Assembly: GCA_020744425.1 (NCBI GenBank)
Contig: JAGMUV010000010.1
Span: 1,922,001-1,986,000, forward strand
Length of the DNA stretch: 64,000 bases
Origin: Dactylonectria macrodidyma
Lineage: Eukaryota; Ascomycota; Sordariomycetes; Hypocreales; Nectriaceae
Reading direction: 5' to 3'
The translations under genes were made by a program, and so were the position numbers. Shown in pieces: positions 32,813 to 43,952 of this stretch (its first letter is position 1; every line of letters begins with the position of its first letter). The notes below the pieces were generated by a model. It made no database searches and was not told the origin of the DNA. It was given only the letters and a program-made list of their open reading frames with translations.

Positions 32813-35005
32813 TTAATTTGCCTTGTCGTATGAATAATAGCAAGAAAATGCCGGTTCCAAGTTTCGCCGCGTTCCAACTTCCATGTTAGACAACATGCTC
32901 AAGTCCTGGTCCCAACAGTCGATTGGACCTCTGCTGCTCGCAGGACTCGGGGGCGCAAATGTCTTTTGCCGCTCCATCTCCAGTAACCTCGACTGGATCA
33001 TCCTTTCCACGGCACGTTTCTCAAACTTGGTGGCGTCATCAAACGCGTCACTCTCCTCGTCGTCCTCTTCTCCGCCCCGTCGCCGATGCGAGGCAAACCG
33101 CAACGGCGTCCGTACAGGCTTGATCTTGCGCACAAAATCCCGCCTCCTCGAGGAATACCTCTCCGATCTAGCGCTCCAAAAGTCCTTTGCCATCTCGCCA
33201 AGCTCTTGCGCCCGCGCCGCCGCCAGGCCGGAAAGGCTCACATCGACGCCAGCTTTCCACTTGCCCGGCACATATTGGAAGTCAGCCCTGAGGATCATGG
33301 CCCTGACGTGATTGCGAATTCTAGTGTCAAGCAGCTGCCCCGACCCAGGCAGCACATGGTCGACTAATCCTACATCTCTCGCCCGAAAAGGGGATATAGG
33401 AACCATGTCTCGCAACAGGCGCCTCGCACCCTCGGCGCCGCATCTCCCGCCGTAAGACAACGTGTGATATTCGGACCCGTGGAGGCCCAGAGCTCGATAT
33501 GCGGGATTGAGCACCGTCTCGGAGCCCACAATGACCGTGTCGCATGCAGTCGCCAGGGCCACGCCTCCCGCGGCAGAGTTGCCTCGCAGTGCAGCAACGG
33601 TAGTGATATTGCGACGCGGAAAGTCTTCAAGTAGCATGTGCACCACATCGTCGATGCGATTGATGTTGCGCCACGACTCGGCAGCAGGATCAGGACTCGA
33701 CTCGATGACGTTGAGCGCGATGCCGTTGCTAAAGTACGAGTCGCCGCCCATGAGCACGACGGCACTTAGACGTCTCTCGACAACGTGCGTCGATGCAACA
33801 AATTCGAGCGCCTCAATCAGTCGCGAGCATTGCTCTGTGCTCATAGCGCCGTTGTAAAAATCAAAGTAGACGTAAGCGACGCGCCGAGCATTGGGATACG
33901 ACGCAAAGTCAACCCAAATCTCCTGGTGCGTCGAGTGTGCCGCCTTGGACCAGTCGACCGTAGGGCGTGGTGTGAGTGTGAGAGACCTCCTCAGCGTGCC
34001 ATCATCTATGAGGCCAAGCTCGCACAAGCCGTACGCTGCAGGCACCTTGGGCCAGAGCATGGCATCGACCTTGCGCTTCACTCGCCGCACGTGAGTAATC
34101 CAGATGCCTTTACCGTCACAAGTGGCGATGCAGACGGCACCGTCCCTACACGCGATGATGCTGCCCGGGTCGTCCTCGAAACCCCTCAACAGGTCTGGTC
34201 GCTCCTCGATTGTGCCGCCATAGATGTATAGGCTCGGACCACCAAACAGTCGCGAAAGACAACCCGGTTGCGAGTCGGCAGAGCGAACCCTCCGCGATAT
34301 GTCACTGGCTGTGTCGGAGCGCACATCAAAGTCACGATGGGCGGCTTTGAGAAGAGGGCGGCGATGGGTTGGGCCGCCGAGGAAAGGGAGCTGCTTTGTC
34401 ACGGACGCGAGACGATACGCGGGCTCAGGTACAAGACGGGAGAAGGCGTAGGTGGAGGGATGGCATGTATGTCGATGAGCTGCCGTCGCGATGCGGACAA
34501 GAGCAGCCAGGGTGGCGGTGATTGCGGCCCTCGTGATGGGACCACGATATAGCTTCGACTTTGTGACTCCCGGCGAGTCAATGTCGACTTCAAACTGCTC
34601 GAATGCCCAAATCGGGCCGGCATCAAGCTCTGCAACGGCTTGCAACACCGTGACACCCCAGTGGGAGCGGCCTGCCCGGCTCCAGGTGCGTGTTTGGAGA
34701 AGCTGGCTGGACTCGGGGACCGTACCATCATCGCCCATGAGGACCCAGTCGATGGCACTAGGACCGGCATCGCCGGGAGGCCCAGGATGGACAATAAGGG
34801 TGAGGTAGTCTGTGTATATCTCAGAAGGGACGCGAGAGGTCAGAAAGGGGCAGATGATGAGGTCTGGCTGGGCGAGCGCTGCGGCCTCGATCATGACCTT
34901 GTCTGAGAGGGCATATTCAATAGTGACTGAATGTGTCCGACACAGAGCAAGGAACAGCTGCTGAGAGAGCGAGTTGTGTGCGGTGCACAAAAAGAGGATC
35001 TTCAT
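32813..35005 (-). CDS. HypX/HoxX-like protein: formyl-THF-binding plus enoyl-CoA-hydratase domains
   Basis: One exon, 730 aa. The N-terminal half matches the formyltransferase-like domain of HypX: a Rossmann-type start MKILFLCTAHNS, the hallmark HPGPPGDAGPSAIDW at 73-87, and WGVTVLQAVAELDAGPIWA at about 116-134. The C-terminal half is a crotonase fold with VVLMGGDSYFSNGIALNVIE (about 416-435), AESWRNINRIDD and the oxyanion region ALRGNSAAGGVALATACD (about 472-489). NPAYRALGLHGSEYHTL follows. In bacteria HypX moves a formyl group to CoA and releases CO that becomes a ligand of [NiFe]-hydrogenase (known). Fungi of this kind have no such enzyme, so its use here is open. The last about 90 residues are charged and low-complexity, a fungal extension. 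It is divergent from the MHYT gene at 36475. Confidence 0.9.
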   Translation of the reverse strand: MKILFLCTAHNSLSQQLFLALCRTHSVTIEYALSDKVMIEAAALAQPDLIICPFLTSRVPSEIYTDYLTLIVHPGPPGDAGPSAIDWVLMGDDGTVPESSQLLQTRTWSRAGRSHWGVTVLQAVAELDAGPIWAFEQFEVDIDSPGVTKSKLYRGPITRAAITATLAALVRIATAAHRHTCHPSTYAFSRLVPEPAYRLASVTKQLPFLGGPTHRRPLLKAAHRDFDVRSDTASDISRRVRSADSQPGCLSRLFGGPSLYIYGGTIEERPDLLRGFEDDPGSIIACRDGAVCIATCDGKGIWITHVRRVKRKVDAMLWPKVPAAYGLCELGLIDDGTLRRSLTLTPRPTVDWSKAAHSTHQEIWVDFASYPNARRVAYVYFDFYNGAMSTEQCSRLIEALEFVASTHVVERRLSAVVLMGGDSYFSNGIALNVIESSPDPAAESWRNINRIDDVVHMLLEDFPRRNITTVAALRGNSAAGGVALATACDTVIVGSETVLNPAYRALGLHGSEYHTLSYGGRCGAEGARRLLRDMVPISPFRARDVGLVDHVLPGSGQLLDTRIRNHVRAMILRADFQYVPGKWKAGVDVSLSGLAAARAQELGEMAKDFWSARSERYSSRRRDFVRKIKPVRTPLRFASHRRRGGEEDDEESDAFDDATKFEKRAVERMIQSRLLEMERQKTFAPPSPASSRGPIDCWDQDLSMLSNMEVGTRRNLEPAFSCYYSYDKAN

Positions 35006-36474
35006 GGTGGTGGAATCCGAGAATGAGGTACGGTGGACTGCCTTGGCCCTTCACGGGGCATGCGTGAAACTCGCCGTGATATAGGTGTGATGCCGTGGAG
35101 AAAAGGTCGTTCGGGCATCTAGACCTGGACTGTGTAAGTATCGATTGACTCACGCTCACTCGATCTCGAGCATTGCATTAAAATTGCTTTGACAGCCGGC
35201 TATCCAGTCGTCGACAAGTTAGCGGCCGATCAAATACAGATCGAGGTCAAAGCGGCCAAATCTCTCCATCACTATGACACTTCGGGCGTTTAAATTCAGG
35301 TCAAGGTCAAAGCGGCCGAATCTCTTCATCATTGTGGCACTGCTAGCGCCATTACGGGATACTTGTCAGCACACCCTCAGCCCTAGGCTTTGGGCCCGTG
35401 CTCAATAGCTTCGGTCTCGGCTCGAGTCCGTTTCCGTGACACGTTGGGACGTGATGCGCTAGTTTTGAACGACATCAGGCAATGTTCACATCATTATGAA
35501 CGAGAAGGTCGCCAAGGCATCTCTTGTCAGATGTGCAGCTGCGGGGAGTGCGAGATACGTCTGAGGGTAGTCGTCCAACCGTTTAGGTGGTCTGCTTTTT
35601 GGGAATAAGAATCCCCAAGGAACGAGGTTTACTCCTGTGTAGGAGCTGTGAACTGAAGGACGGAGGTACTCGGTAGGGACTTGTAGAGCACAAAAGTCTG
35701 CCACGAAGGGCGTTTGGAGGCAAAAAAACTGGACCTAAACACATCTCAAATAGGTCCCTTTATGGTGCAGGAGGGGAAATTTCCAACGCGCTACGCGAGG
35801 TGTGCAACGCCCTAGGCTTGAAGAAGGGCTGTTCAGCTGCTGTGATCGCGCAATCAGCCAACCAACAGCAACCAGCGTCATGCGGCATCATACAGGCATC
35901 ACTCAACAACCGATATTAGCAACCTCCCTGCCCCTGAATATTGGTTGGCGATCATCACGGCTACCACTTCGGGTGGCGGCAAGCCTCAACTAGTCTCAAA
36001 ACCAGCCACCTAATCAGCGAGCAATGCCCGCGAGGCTATTGAGCCTAGTGAAATGACAAACACACCAATCGCGATCAACGAGGCACAAATAGTGCTATGC
36101 ATGTGTTCCAACCACCATCATCGCGCATCAAGATGCAGCATCAGCTGGGCTTCAGACATGCCGCATCTTTTGACAGCTTAGCTCCGGAGAACAACTGAAA
36201 CACAACTCAATTGCCCCATTTCCTAGATTCCGCGTAGCCGGATACCGTTTATGTGGCAATGCCAAACGCATGACGAGCCTGCCTGAGCCAATAGGAAAAG
36301 TCTATAGTTTTGTTGAATTGCGTCCACGGTCTGTAGGGCTGCGAAGGAAAGGCCACACCAGAGAGCACAACTCACATTAAGAAGTGCCCGCGTACCCAGA
36401 CATTGTTGTCCAGTAAAGCGCTATCTCCTCTTCACAGGCGGGCTTTGTCCAACGCCGCCGCCAAGCTGTTGAAC
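35006..36474. promoter_or_regulatory. Divergent intergenic region between the HypX-like and MHYT genes
   Basis: This 1.47-kb interval lies between two opposite start codons and must hold both promoters. Its notable content is a 60-bp-period direct repeat at 35237-35341, about 230 bp upstream of the HypX-like start. No gene is seen in it. Confidence 0.5.
35237..35341. repeat. Direct repeat, 60-bp period, 45-bp copies
   Basis: Copies at 35237-35281 and 35297-35341 share the block ggtcaaagcggcc and the following aatctct.catca. The seven or so differences over the core are all transitions (A/G or C/T). It sits in the HypX-like/MHYT promoter region. Confidence 0.8.
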
Positions 36475-39170
36475 ATGTCTGCAGCAAGTGTATTCCACGA
36501 ATACCAGGGTCGCCCTGTACCTCAGAGTTACAATGCCGGCTTCGTCGCTCTTAGTTGCTTTGTCAGTCTCATAGGTGCTGCCTCGACTCTCGAGTTGATC
36601 AGTCGCCGGACGGGGTCAAAGGGACTCTTCAACCAGTATGCCGTCCCCCGACATAATTAAGAAAACTACGAGAACATGTAGCTCACCCAAACAGGATGCT
36701 CCTTGTGAGCTCGGCCGTGACCATGGGCGGTATTTCCATTTGGTGCATGGTACGTGGGCAAGACGCATCGGGAGCGTTACCTGACATTTGCTTACATTTC
36801 CTAGCATTTCATCGGCAATACAGCTATCAACCTCGCCAATGGAGAGCCAGAGTTGCAAATACAGTATTCGAGCGGTTTTACCGCAGTCTCCTTCTTCGTC
36901 CCGATTGTTGTGCTCCTTGCTGCCTTTATCGCTGTTGGTACGAACAACGCTGTTTCCTGGCGGAGAGTCACAGCCGGCGGTATCCTCTGCGGAGCTGCCA
37001 TCTGCGGAATGCATTACGTTGGAAATGCTTCAATTAGCAACTACATATGCATCTATCAACCGGCATACATCGTCAGCGCTGCGACCATCTCCATTATTAC
37101 GAGTACTATAGCTTTAGCCATCTTCTTCATATTCCGAGCCATGTGGGTAACCTCGTGGCGGAAACGTACCATTTCTGCTGTTGTGCTGGCGGGTGCTGTT
37201 TCTGGGATGCACTGGTGTGCAGTTGTTGGGACTCGGTATCGTCTTATCAGTATCAAGTCCAAGGATAATAAGCTGTCACGGACTGCAACCGTTATCGTTG
37301 TCATCTGCCTGGTGAGTTTATTGCCAATGTTCACAGCTGCAGATTTGCTAATCTCGACAGTCTCTCGCTGCCAGTGCCATCATGGCCGGATTGGCGATTC
37401 TCCGGGCCAACAACATGCGGAGGTCCGCCCTTCGTGCGCAGCAGATTACCTTGGCTGCTGCTGTATTCGATAAAGACGGACGGATACTTGTTGATCCTGA
37501 TGGAGTAATTCCTAGTACTGTCATGGCAGATTCGTTCTTGGAAAGGGTATGCACCAGTGCCGCTTTCTACTGGATCACTCTAACTTCGTTAGAATGCGAA
37601 AGAAGGCTTCACCACTGCCCATCCATTATTCCATTGGATGTTCCAGGCTTCGAGAAACTGGAGCGGTATATCCAGACTGATTGACGGTATGGGGCATCAT
37701 TTGACTCAGCTACCAGACTCGGGTTATCACGGCAAAGGAAGACATGGTATTCGGCTGATTAACGACCATGGTGAGATACTCGAAGGCTACGATGTTGTTT
37801 TTCGGGAGTTGTTTTGCCTAGCAGCTGCTGCGCTGGGCAATCGATTGCATGAGGATCTTGCTTCTGTCGGTCTTCTCTGGGATCAGATCCTTCCAACAGG
37901 ATCGGGGCCTAGCCGAGCCCACGAGCGTGTCGATGCAGAAGAGGGCCTTGGCTCGCAGCAAGGATACGCCCTTGGATCGCTCATTGTCCTGGTCCGCCGC
38001 GTCAACACTGATAGCGAGGCACAGCGGTTGATATCCTCTGGTCACTGTTTTGCCGACCTGCGGCAGGTTTGTGACATCATCAGATGCAGCATGCAGATCC
38101 AATCTGCCGACTTCGAAGCGAAGCTGCGAGACATGGCTTCTTACGCGACGGGACAAGATCGAGTCCCGCCTGGTGTGCACTTGGGCTTCTTCGCCATCAG
38201 ACCACGAGTCAAGCTTGGATTCGAGGTGCTCGTGAGAAAGGGGTCAAGGCATGTCCTCCCGTCCACGACTCTTCCCATAAAGAGGTTCGAGCCATGGCAA
38301 GCAGAATTCCTAAAGCAACTCCACGACTTGACGGTGACGAAGCTTCTTCAAAGTCTACGAGATGATGCTTCGAACAGATCCCCTCGCGAAACCGAATTTG
38401 CCCTGCAGCTCGGTGATGCAGTTGAGGCTCTGCGCGAGTTTGTCCAAGAGCCCTTCTTTGAAGATGCTACTTTTTCGCCAACCATTGTGCGTCTATCTAG
38501 CCGCCAAGGGGAGACGTTCATGATTGCATTGCGACTGGTAATCCCCATCCACTCAGTGCCGTCTAGCCCCAACTGCGAATTAGTACCTCTGGGCTTTTTC
38601 AGGATGCGTCAGGTAGCCGAACGATTCCAGCAGTGTTTCATCGAAGGCGTGCACCGGGAGTTTTGGCCCATTCTAAAGGCATGTGGCTCTCACACCGATG
38701 GGTCTCAAGACAAATCGTCAGGTCTCTCACCCAAGTTGCGGCGTTTTGGAAGCGCAGAGACATCGACGTGTTCCGACTCTGTCCAGACGAGCTCAACGAT
38801 TAACTTGTGTTCACCTGATGGAGGTAAACGCTCGCAGTCCATTGGCACAGTCGATGATATTGAGTCGGACTCTCGGGAAAAGAGTCAGCAGTCGCCACCA
38901 TCATATGGTGGTATCATGGTGTCCCAAGAGATCACCATCAAGGTTGAACGCGGAAACTCATACACGGGGGCGTATCATCAGCCGACAGAAATCCAGAATG
39001 CTGGAGTTATAGACACAGCTTCAACAGCATCGGGGATACAGCTGAAACCCATGGGCCATGTAGGGACTAATGTTCAAGCCGGGTCTTGGGATGAGACGGA
39101 TGATTACAAGATGGGAAATATCTTATCATTTGTGGATATCTTTTTTGGTGAATGTATTAGCAGTCGTTAA
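36475..39170 (+). CDS. MHYT-domain integral membrane signalling protein
   Basis: Five exons: 36475-36635, 36695-36749, 36805-37311, 37361-37546 and 37593-39170, in phase, giving 828 aa. The first about 250 residues form a multi-helix membrane domain with the repeated MHYT signature: WCMHFIGN (M72-H73, across an exon junction), CGMHYVGN (M141-H142) and SGMHWCAV (M207-H208). These Met/His pairs are proposed to bind copper near the outer face and sense O2, CO or NO (known proposal, not shown here). The membrane part is followed by a large cytosolic region (from AVFDKDGRILVDPDG) with Ser-rich low-complexity sequence at about 670-760 and no kinase, GGDEF or EAL domain that I can see. The ATG at 36475 is used because the frame above it has no ATG. 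Divergent from the HypX-like gene. Confidence 0.88.
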
Positions 39171-41358
39171 TTCATACCGTTCTCTTAGATTAATGAAATA
39201 ACCTCAAGCCCCAGAGAGCAAGCCTGCGCTGCCATGAGAATACGCAAAGCCACAGCTTGTTATCCCATATTCCGCTACAAGAAATTCAACTCCCAATTCT
39301 CTATTCTCCAATTATGCCATAGTATTATTATCAGGACTCTCTCTGAAGGTCTCATTACTTACTTAATTTCTGTAACTAACCCTACTTTGCTTGCCGCGGG
39401 CCTCGATGCCAAGTGTAGGCGCCATCTAGCACGAGCCCCGAAATGTATTCAACGCTATGGCAGTATCGCCGGCCTCGTTCGGGCCTGCCCTGCCAGTCGC
39501 AGCCTCCCTCGACGCTGTCAAGACCAAGAATGACGACCGGGACGGTTTTGTTTGGGACACTTACCAGTCTTTAGTGTCAGGTTTCTCTATGTTGTATTCC
39601 TCCATGGGAATTCGGTGGTAATTCTTCAGCCTTGCGCCTCTCCTTCGCGTGACGCTGATGCCGCCAGCGATGACGAGCAGGTTGGGATGCTTGCGAATCG
39701 TCTCCAGGGCGGGTTCGGATTCTTACTGCTTTTAGATATTACTTAGAGATTCGGGTTAGGGTTACGGCTATTTCGCTGAGATCTAGGCTAGGCTATCCAC
39801 CAGGGTAGATCTCGGTTTAGTCTGGGTATGACAGTAGAAGGCCGTGAAAGATCACGCACGCTGGGACCTAGACATCCTAGCCGCTCACAAAGAAGAAGCG
39901 GACACGCTGTGTCAAGAAATTTTATTGCGGTCAAACATGCGCGGCAAATTTCATTGAATGCCCCTCTGGTTATGTGACGAAGTCGTGCCCGACAACTTTA
40001 ATCAGGTATAGCATAAGGTGTAATAAGTGTAGCAGGAGAGCGACATTACTCTCGGTGGACTGCTTCTGATATGCGACGTATCCTCAATGGAGCTAGGCAT
40101 ACTTTGGAGTTATGGATGAGGAAGAAAAGAAAACAAGTGTCACGATAAAGGACTTCATATTGGGATATCTCCTACACAGTTCCAGGAACCCCGTTCAGAC
40201 GACATCTTGATAATCGCACAAGCTATCCGAGAGTTCGCCTTACAAAGAGGTTTACATATTCACCCTCTTACGCTTTCTACGTTGCTCCGTTCGAGCTTTT
40301 AGGTTGCAGTTTGAGTGTTTAGATGTACCAATGTGTGTGACCCCTCGCAGAGTGCCTTGTACCTTTTCTTCAACGACGTAGCTAACGTTGAACTCAGAGT
40401 TTGACCGAGTAAGACTATCAGATTAGGAGTTCATTTGATTGGGATATAAGATAGTGTTAAATTCATAAGTGAGTTATCTAGCGTTGCCCTTGTAAGTCGC
40501 GTAATTCTTGGATGAAGACGCGCCCGCAATTCAATTAGGTAGAGAATTTCAGATATCATCTGTAAGCGGTTGGGACGAGCATTTAGACCTTGCATTTTTA
40601 GGGTATTGAAGCGGAGATGCCTAGTTTCAAACATGATGCCAACTGGCCTAGGCACCGTGTTCGAGCATTCGCCAGACGGGACCCCAAGCTTTGAACCGTG
40701 GAATCACGTAGGTTGTTATACATCTAGCCAACCTAGAGCTCTCCCAATGGTCTCCTAGCTCAGCAACTCGAGCCGACTCTCCGCACCTGGCATGTCAGCG
40801 GGGATTTTGTGACCAACTAAGTCCTTCTCCAGGGCCTTCAGCACGCGCATGATGCCGTGGAGCGATGGGCACTGCAACAGCTGTGTGCGTAGGCTGTATG
40901 GATCGCATTGACTCGGCACATCTCATCGTCGATGTTCGTCGTCCTAGTCCCGCGCGCTCCAACGCTACTCGGCTCAGCGTTCTTCCTTAGGCCTTGCAGT
41001 CGGTGCACGTGAAGGCCCATGTCCATGTGCACAGCAGGCCCTTCCAAGTGACGTCGTGTTGCTGCCACGGACGCTTCCGCTGGCGCTATGCCCGGACGGC
41101 ATGTTGACGCAATAAAAGTCCCGAGTCGTCTCCGCCGTGGGGGCAATATTTTTCTACTCGAGGCCCGAAGTGGAGTTAACATCCGTCGAGATCTCTCATC
41201 TCGGAAATTCCTTGTCGATAATGGCGTTAAAAGCTGTATGACTGGTTCCGTACACGAGCTTGAGGCCTTGGTGAGTATTCTGGCTGACGACGACGGGCAT
41301 GGCCAGAACGAAGATAAAAGATGGCTGGCATGGGGATGGCGCTATCCTCACCAATGGC
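39171..41358. other. Gene-free interval of 2.2 kb
   Basis: Only short overlapping frames. AT-rich near 39290-39390 and 40420-40520. Nothing supported. Confidence 0.5.
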
Positions 41359-42778
41359 TCAATCCAAGACATTCTCCATGAACCATGGCAAATACACGTC
41401 TCTCCCCCAAGCAGTCAACTCTCTCACGCCCGCAACGACGGCATAGATATCCAATAGCCCCTTGGTCGATCCGAACTCCCACTCGGCCCACAGCGTCGTC
41501 TTGCCACCCTCATACGTCGACAGTACCAAGTGCCACCGATGGCCTTGGACAATGATGCCCGGGATAAAACCCAGCTTCGCTAGGGCGGCTAGTTTCATCG
41601 CCTTGTGCTCTCGCTGCTCCTCCTCCGTGGTCGGTGCGTCAAATCCCTGCGCTTGTCGCTGCCGAAGGAGCTTCTGCCCGACGGCCCAGCGTAGAAACGA
41701 CCATTGGGCGGCGTGCCAGACGCTAATTTGCAGCTGAGCCTTGTCTCCCTGCACAGCGGGCTTCTTAGTCTCGATGCTGATGAGGAGAGGCCGCTCTTGG
41801 ATAACTGTGAAGTCGGTGTGGTTGACAGATATGGTAGGCGAACTTTTACTGAACTCGACCACAGCGGCTTTGAGTTTCTCGTCATGGTTGAGTGAGGCGT
41901 AGATACACATGTCGATCATCTTGGACGTCGACGAGACAGGTGTGAATTCACGATGAGCGCGGGCCGAAGTGCTGTAATGCGGAAGAGGAAGTCTGATTAG
42001 CATAGCTCGAATTTCGAGCAGAAGACGGGGAGAGGAGTATAAGAGAGGCTTACCATCCGATGGAATTAAAAGAGTCACAGGGCTTGCCTAAAGGATGTCT
42101 GTATATCCCTTCCAGCAAGCGTTGGTGAACCTCTTTATTCCAACTTGCCTCGTCGTGCTTGTAGTCTTCGCACTCGGTCGCCTCGATAAACACCTTTTCG
42201 ACCTCTTCAAACGATGGAATCCGGCCCGGCAAAGCACCATCATCCTCGCCGGCAGACTTGAACGAATCCTCCCAGTCCAGATGGTCCTCGTCTCGATCCT
42301 GGAGCTTCGGGATGATGGCTGGTCTCATGGCATCCGGTAATAGACCTCGTCCTCGGCTAATCCGCCTGATGGTCTTGAACATGGTCCTGGCCACGTCGGG
42401 CACAGTGGAGATGTTGAGCGATTGGCACTCGACGCCTGTCTCGCTCAGGCGCAAGCTCATCATCTGCTTCTTAGGCGATGACGCCCCCGATCGTACCGAG
42501 TCTGTGTCGGACGCAGCGGACTGCGAGATGGAAGTCGAAGACGGCACGCTGCGGGTTTTCGGACGAGGTGTCGAGTCGGGATCGAAAAGCGCTTCGGTGG
42601 CTTCGATGCGGCGCTTCTTTGGCGTCAACATCATGTCGATGGACACGGGTGGACTGGCGAGCTGATGGGCTTTGCGTTTCTTCGAGGGTGAGGGTACGGG
42701 CGACCGGACGATTTCGCAGTCGGCTTGCGGCTCTGGGAGACTTTGGACCCAGGCTAGAATTTCCTGTACATGGCTCAT
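41359..42778 (-). CDS. PD-(D/E)XK-nuclease-like fungal protein (intact)
   Basis: Two exons, 42778-42054 and 41971-41359; 445 aa. The junction reads FNSIG-C-TSARAHREF. I used the acceptor at cattacag because the earlier cag at 41993 would create a stop. The N-terminal third is a disordered Pro/Ser/Lys region (KKRKAHQL, TPKKRRIEATEALFDPDSTP), then SSPKKQMMSLRL, which precedes the fold in this family. The core carries FTVIQERPLLISIETKKPAV with the E-x-K half of the nuclease motif, then QLQISVWHAAQWSFLR, GFIPGIIVQGHRW and a helical C-terminus. Family members are common orphans in filamentous fungi; nuclease activity is predicted from fold only. A dead relative lies at 17221-18698. Confidence 0.85.
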
Positions 42779-43390
42779 AGCAGGATGATTGATCAGGCTG
42801 ATGCGTGGAAGTTTGCAATGAGATGCGACGTCTTGAGTGAATGAATGGTTTAATGCGTGGATGGTTGGTTAGGGTGGTTGAATGGTCAAGGTAATGGTTG
42901 TTCGTTTCGGGAATGGTGGGGGGAAATGGGAGAGTCCAGATTGTTGGCCTGACAACAATCCCCGTGCAACGCGCTTCTAAAACCAGAAACGCCTGGTCCA
43001 CCCCGGCTTTCCTTCTACCCCACTAAAATCAGCATCTAATCTAAACCACCAACTGTTAAGAGGTGGGGACGCGCAATACCTCAGGAATAGCGACGGCGCC
43101 TTGCGGAACCTGGAAGATGTTAGCCTATGAGGTCGTCGTTTCGGAATGGATCGACGTAGTTGGACGCAGGTTGTGGCAAGTGCCCGGGTGCTCAGTGTCA
43201 CATTCGCCAGTTGTGGCGTCAGATTGTGAGCTACAGGGGAATGCCCAGTGACTAGATATTGCCAGGGGAGTTGAGGTACCTAGCTTGTGGTGAGAGTGAC
43301 ATTGGCTAACTCGAGGTATAGGCACATGACCGGCCACAATCGGATCAGATAGGCTTAATTAAGGGCATTTATAGCATAGGAAAAAGCGCA

Positions 43391-43945
43391 ATGGCTACGC
43401 GATCAGATCGGCTACTCAAATTCAGAGTGAAAAATGAGCAGGTTCCCATCTTGAAATCATTTCTCGAATCACGGCCGGAGATGAAAGAAGAGCTTCCAAA
43501 GGATTCGGTATCAATTTCAGCTCTGTATGGAAACGTGGACATGCTCGGCTTCCTTTGTGCCCAGGCCGCCGCTTTTCACGGTCACCTCGATGCTGTGAGG
43601 ATTTTACTGGACCATGATGCAGATATCTACCGGAGTGGCCGGTGCAAAGATGCTTTGCACGCAGCAGTTGAGTGAGGTCACGAGAAGATTGCTTCATACT
43701 TGCTGTACAGGGGTTATCAAATTCCTCGGGGGGGAGGTGCGTCGAGAGTTGGGTTTGATGGATCATTATCCGCCAATCCACAAAACAAGGTACCTCTTCA
43801 GATGATCCCCGTTGAAGAAGAGAAAGATCAACATTGGAGTAGTAATATGACAATCAACAACTCGTTGCCCTGGAAGACTGTCGGGGATTTTGAGTGCGAG
43901 CCGACGACAGTAACGCTGGCCTTGGTACCTGGTAGGCGGCTATGA
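43391..43945 (+). pseudogene. Ankyrin-repeat gene with an internal stop
   Basis: From ATG 43391 the frame shows ankyrin-type helices (AAAFHGHLDAVRILLDHDADI, then ALHAAVE) and meets TGA at 43673-43675. The same frame continues directly with GHEKIASYLLYRGY, the next ankyrin helix pair, and stays open to 43945. The TGA is one C-to-T step from CGA. The first repeat is also irregular (GFLCAQ joined to AAAFHGH), suggesting a deletion. As it stands the gene would give a 94-residue truncated protein. Confidence 0.65.
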
Positions 43946-43952
43946 GTAACCG

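Noticed and set aside
33370..34552. Long open frames opposite the HypX-like gene
   Set aside because: They mirror a GC-rich coding strand and have no conserved motifs.
39753..39764. gggttagggtta, telomere-like motif
   Set aside because: Only two units in an otherwise non-repetitive stretch; too short for an interstitial telomere.
41972..42053. Splice acceptor at 41993 for the PD-(D/E)XK gene
   Set aside because: It creates a TGA at the junction; the acceptor at cattacag, 21 bases further on, keeps the frame and the conserved CTSAR block.
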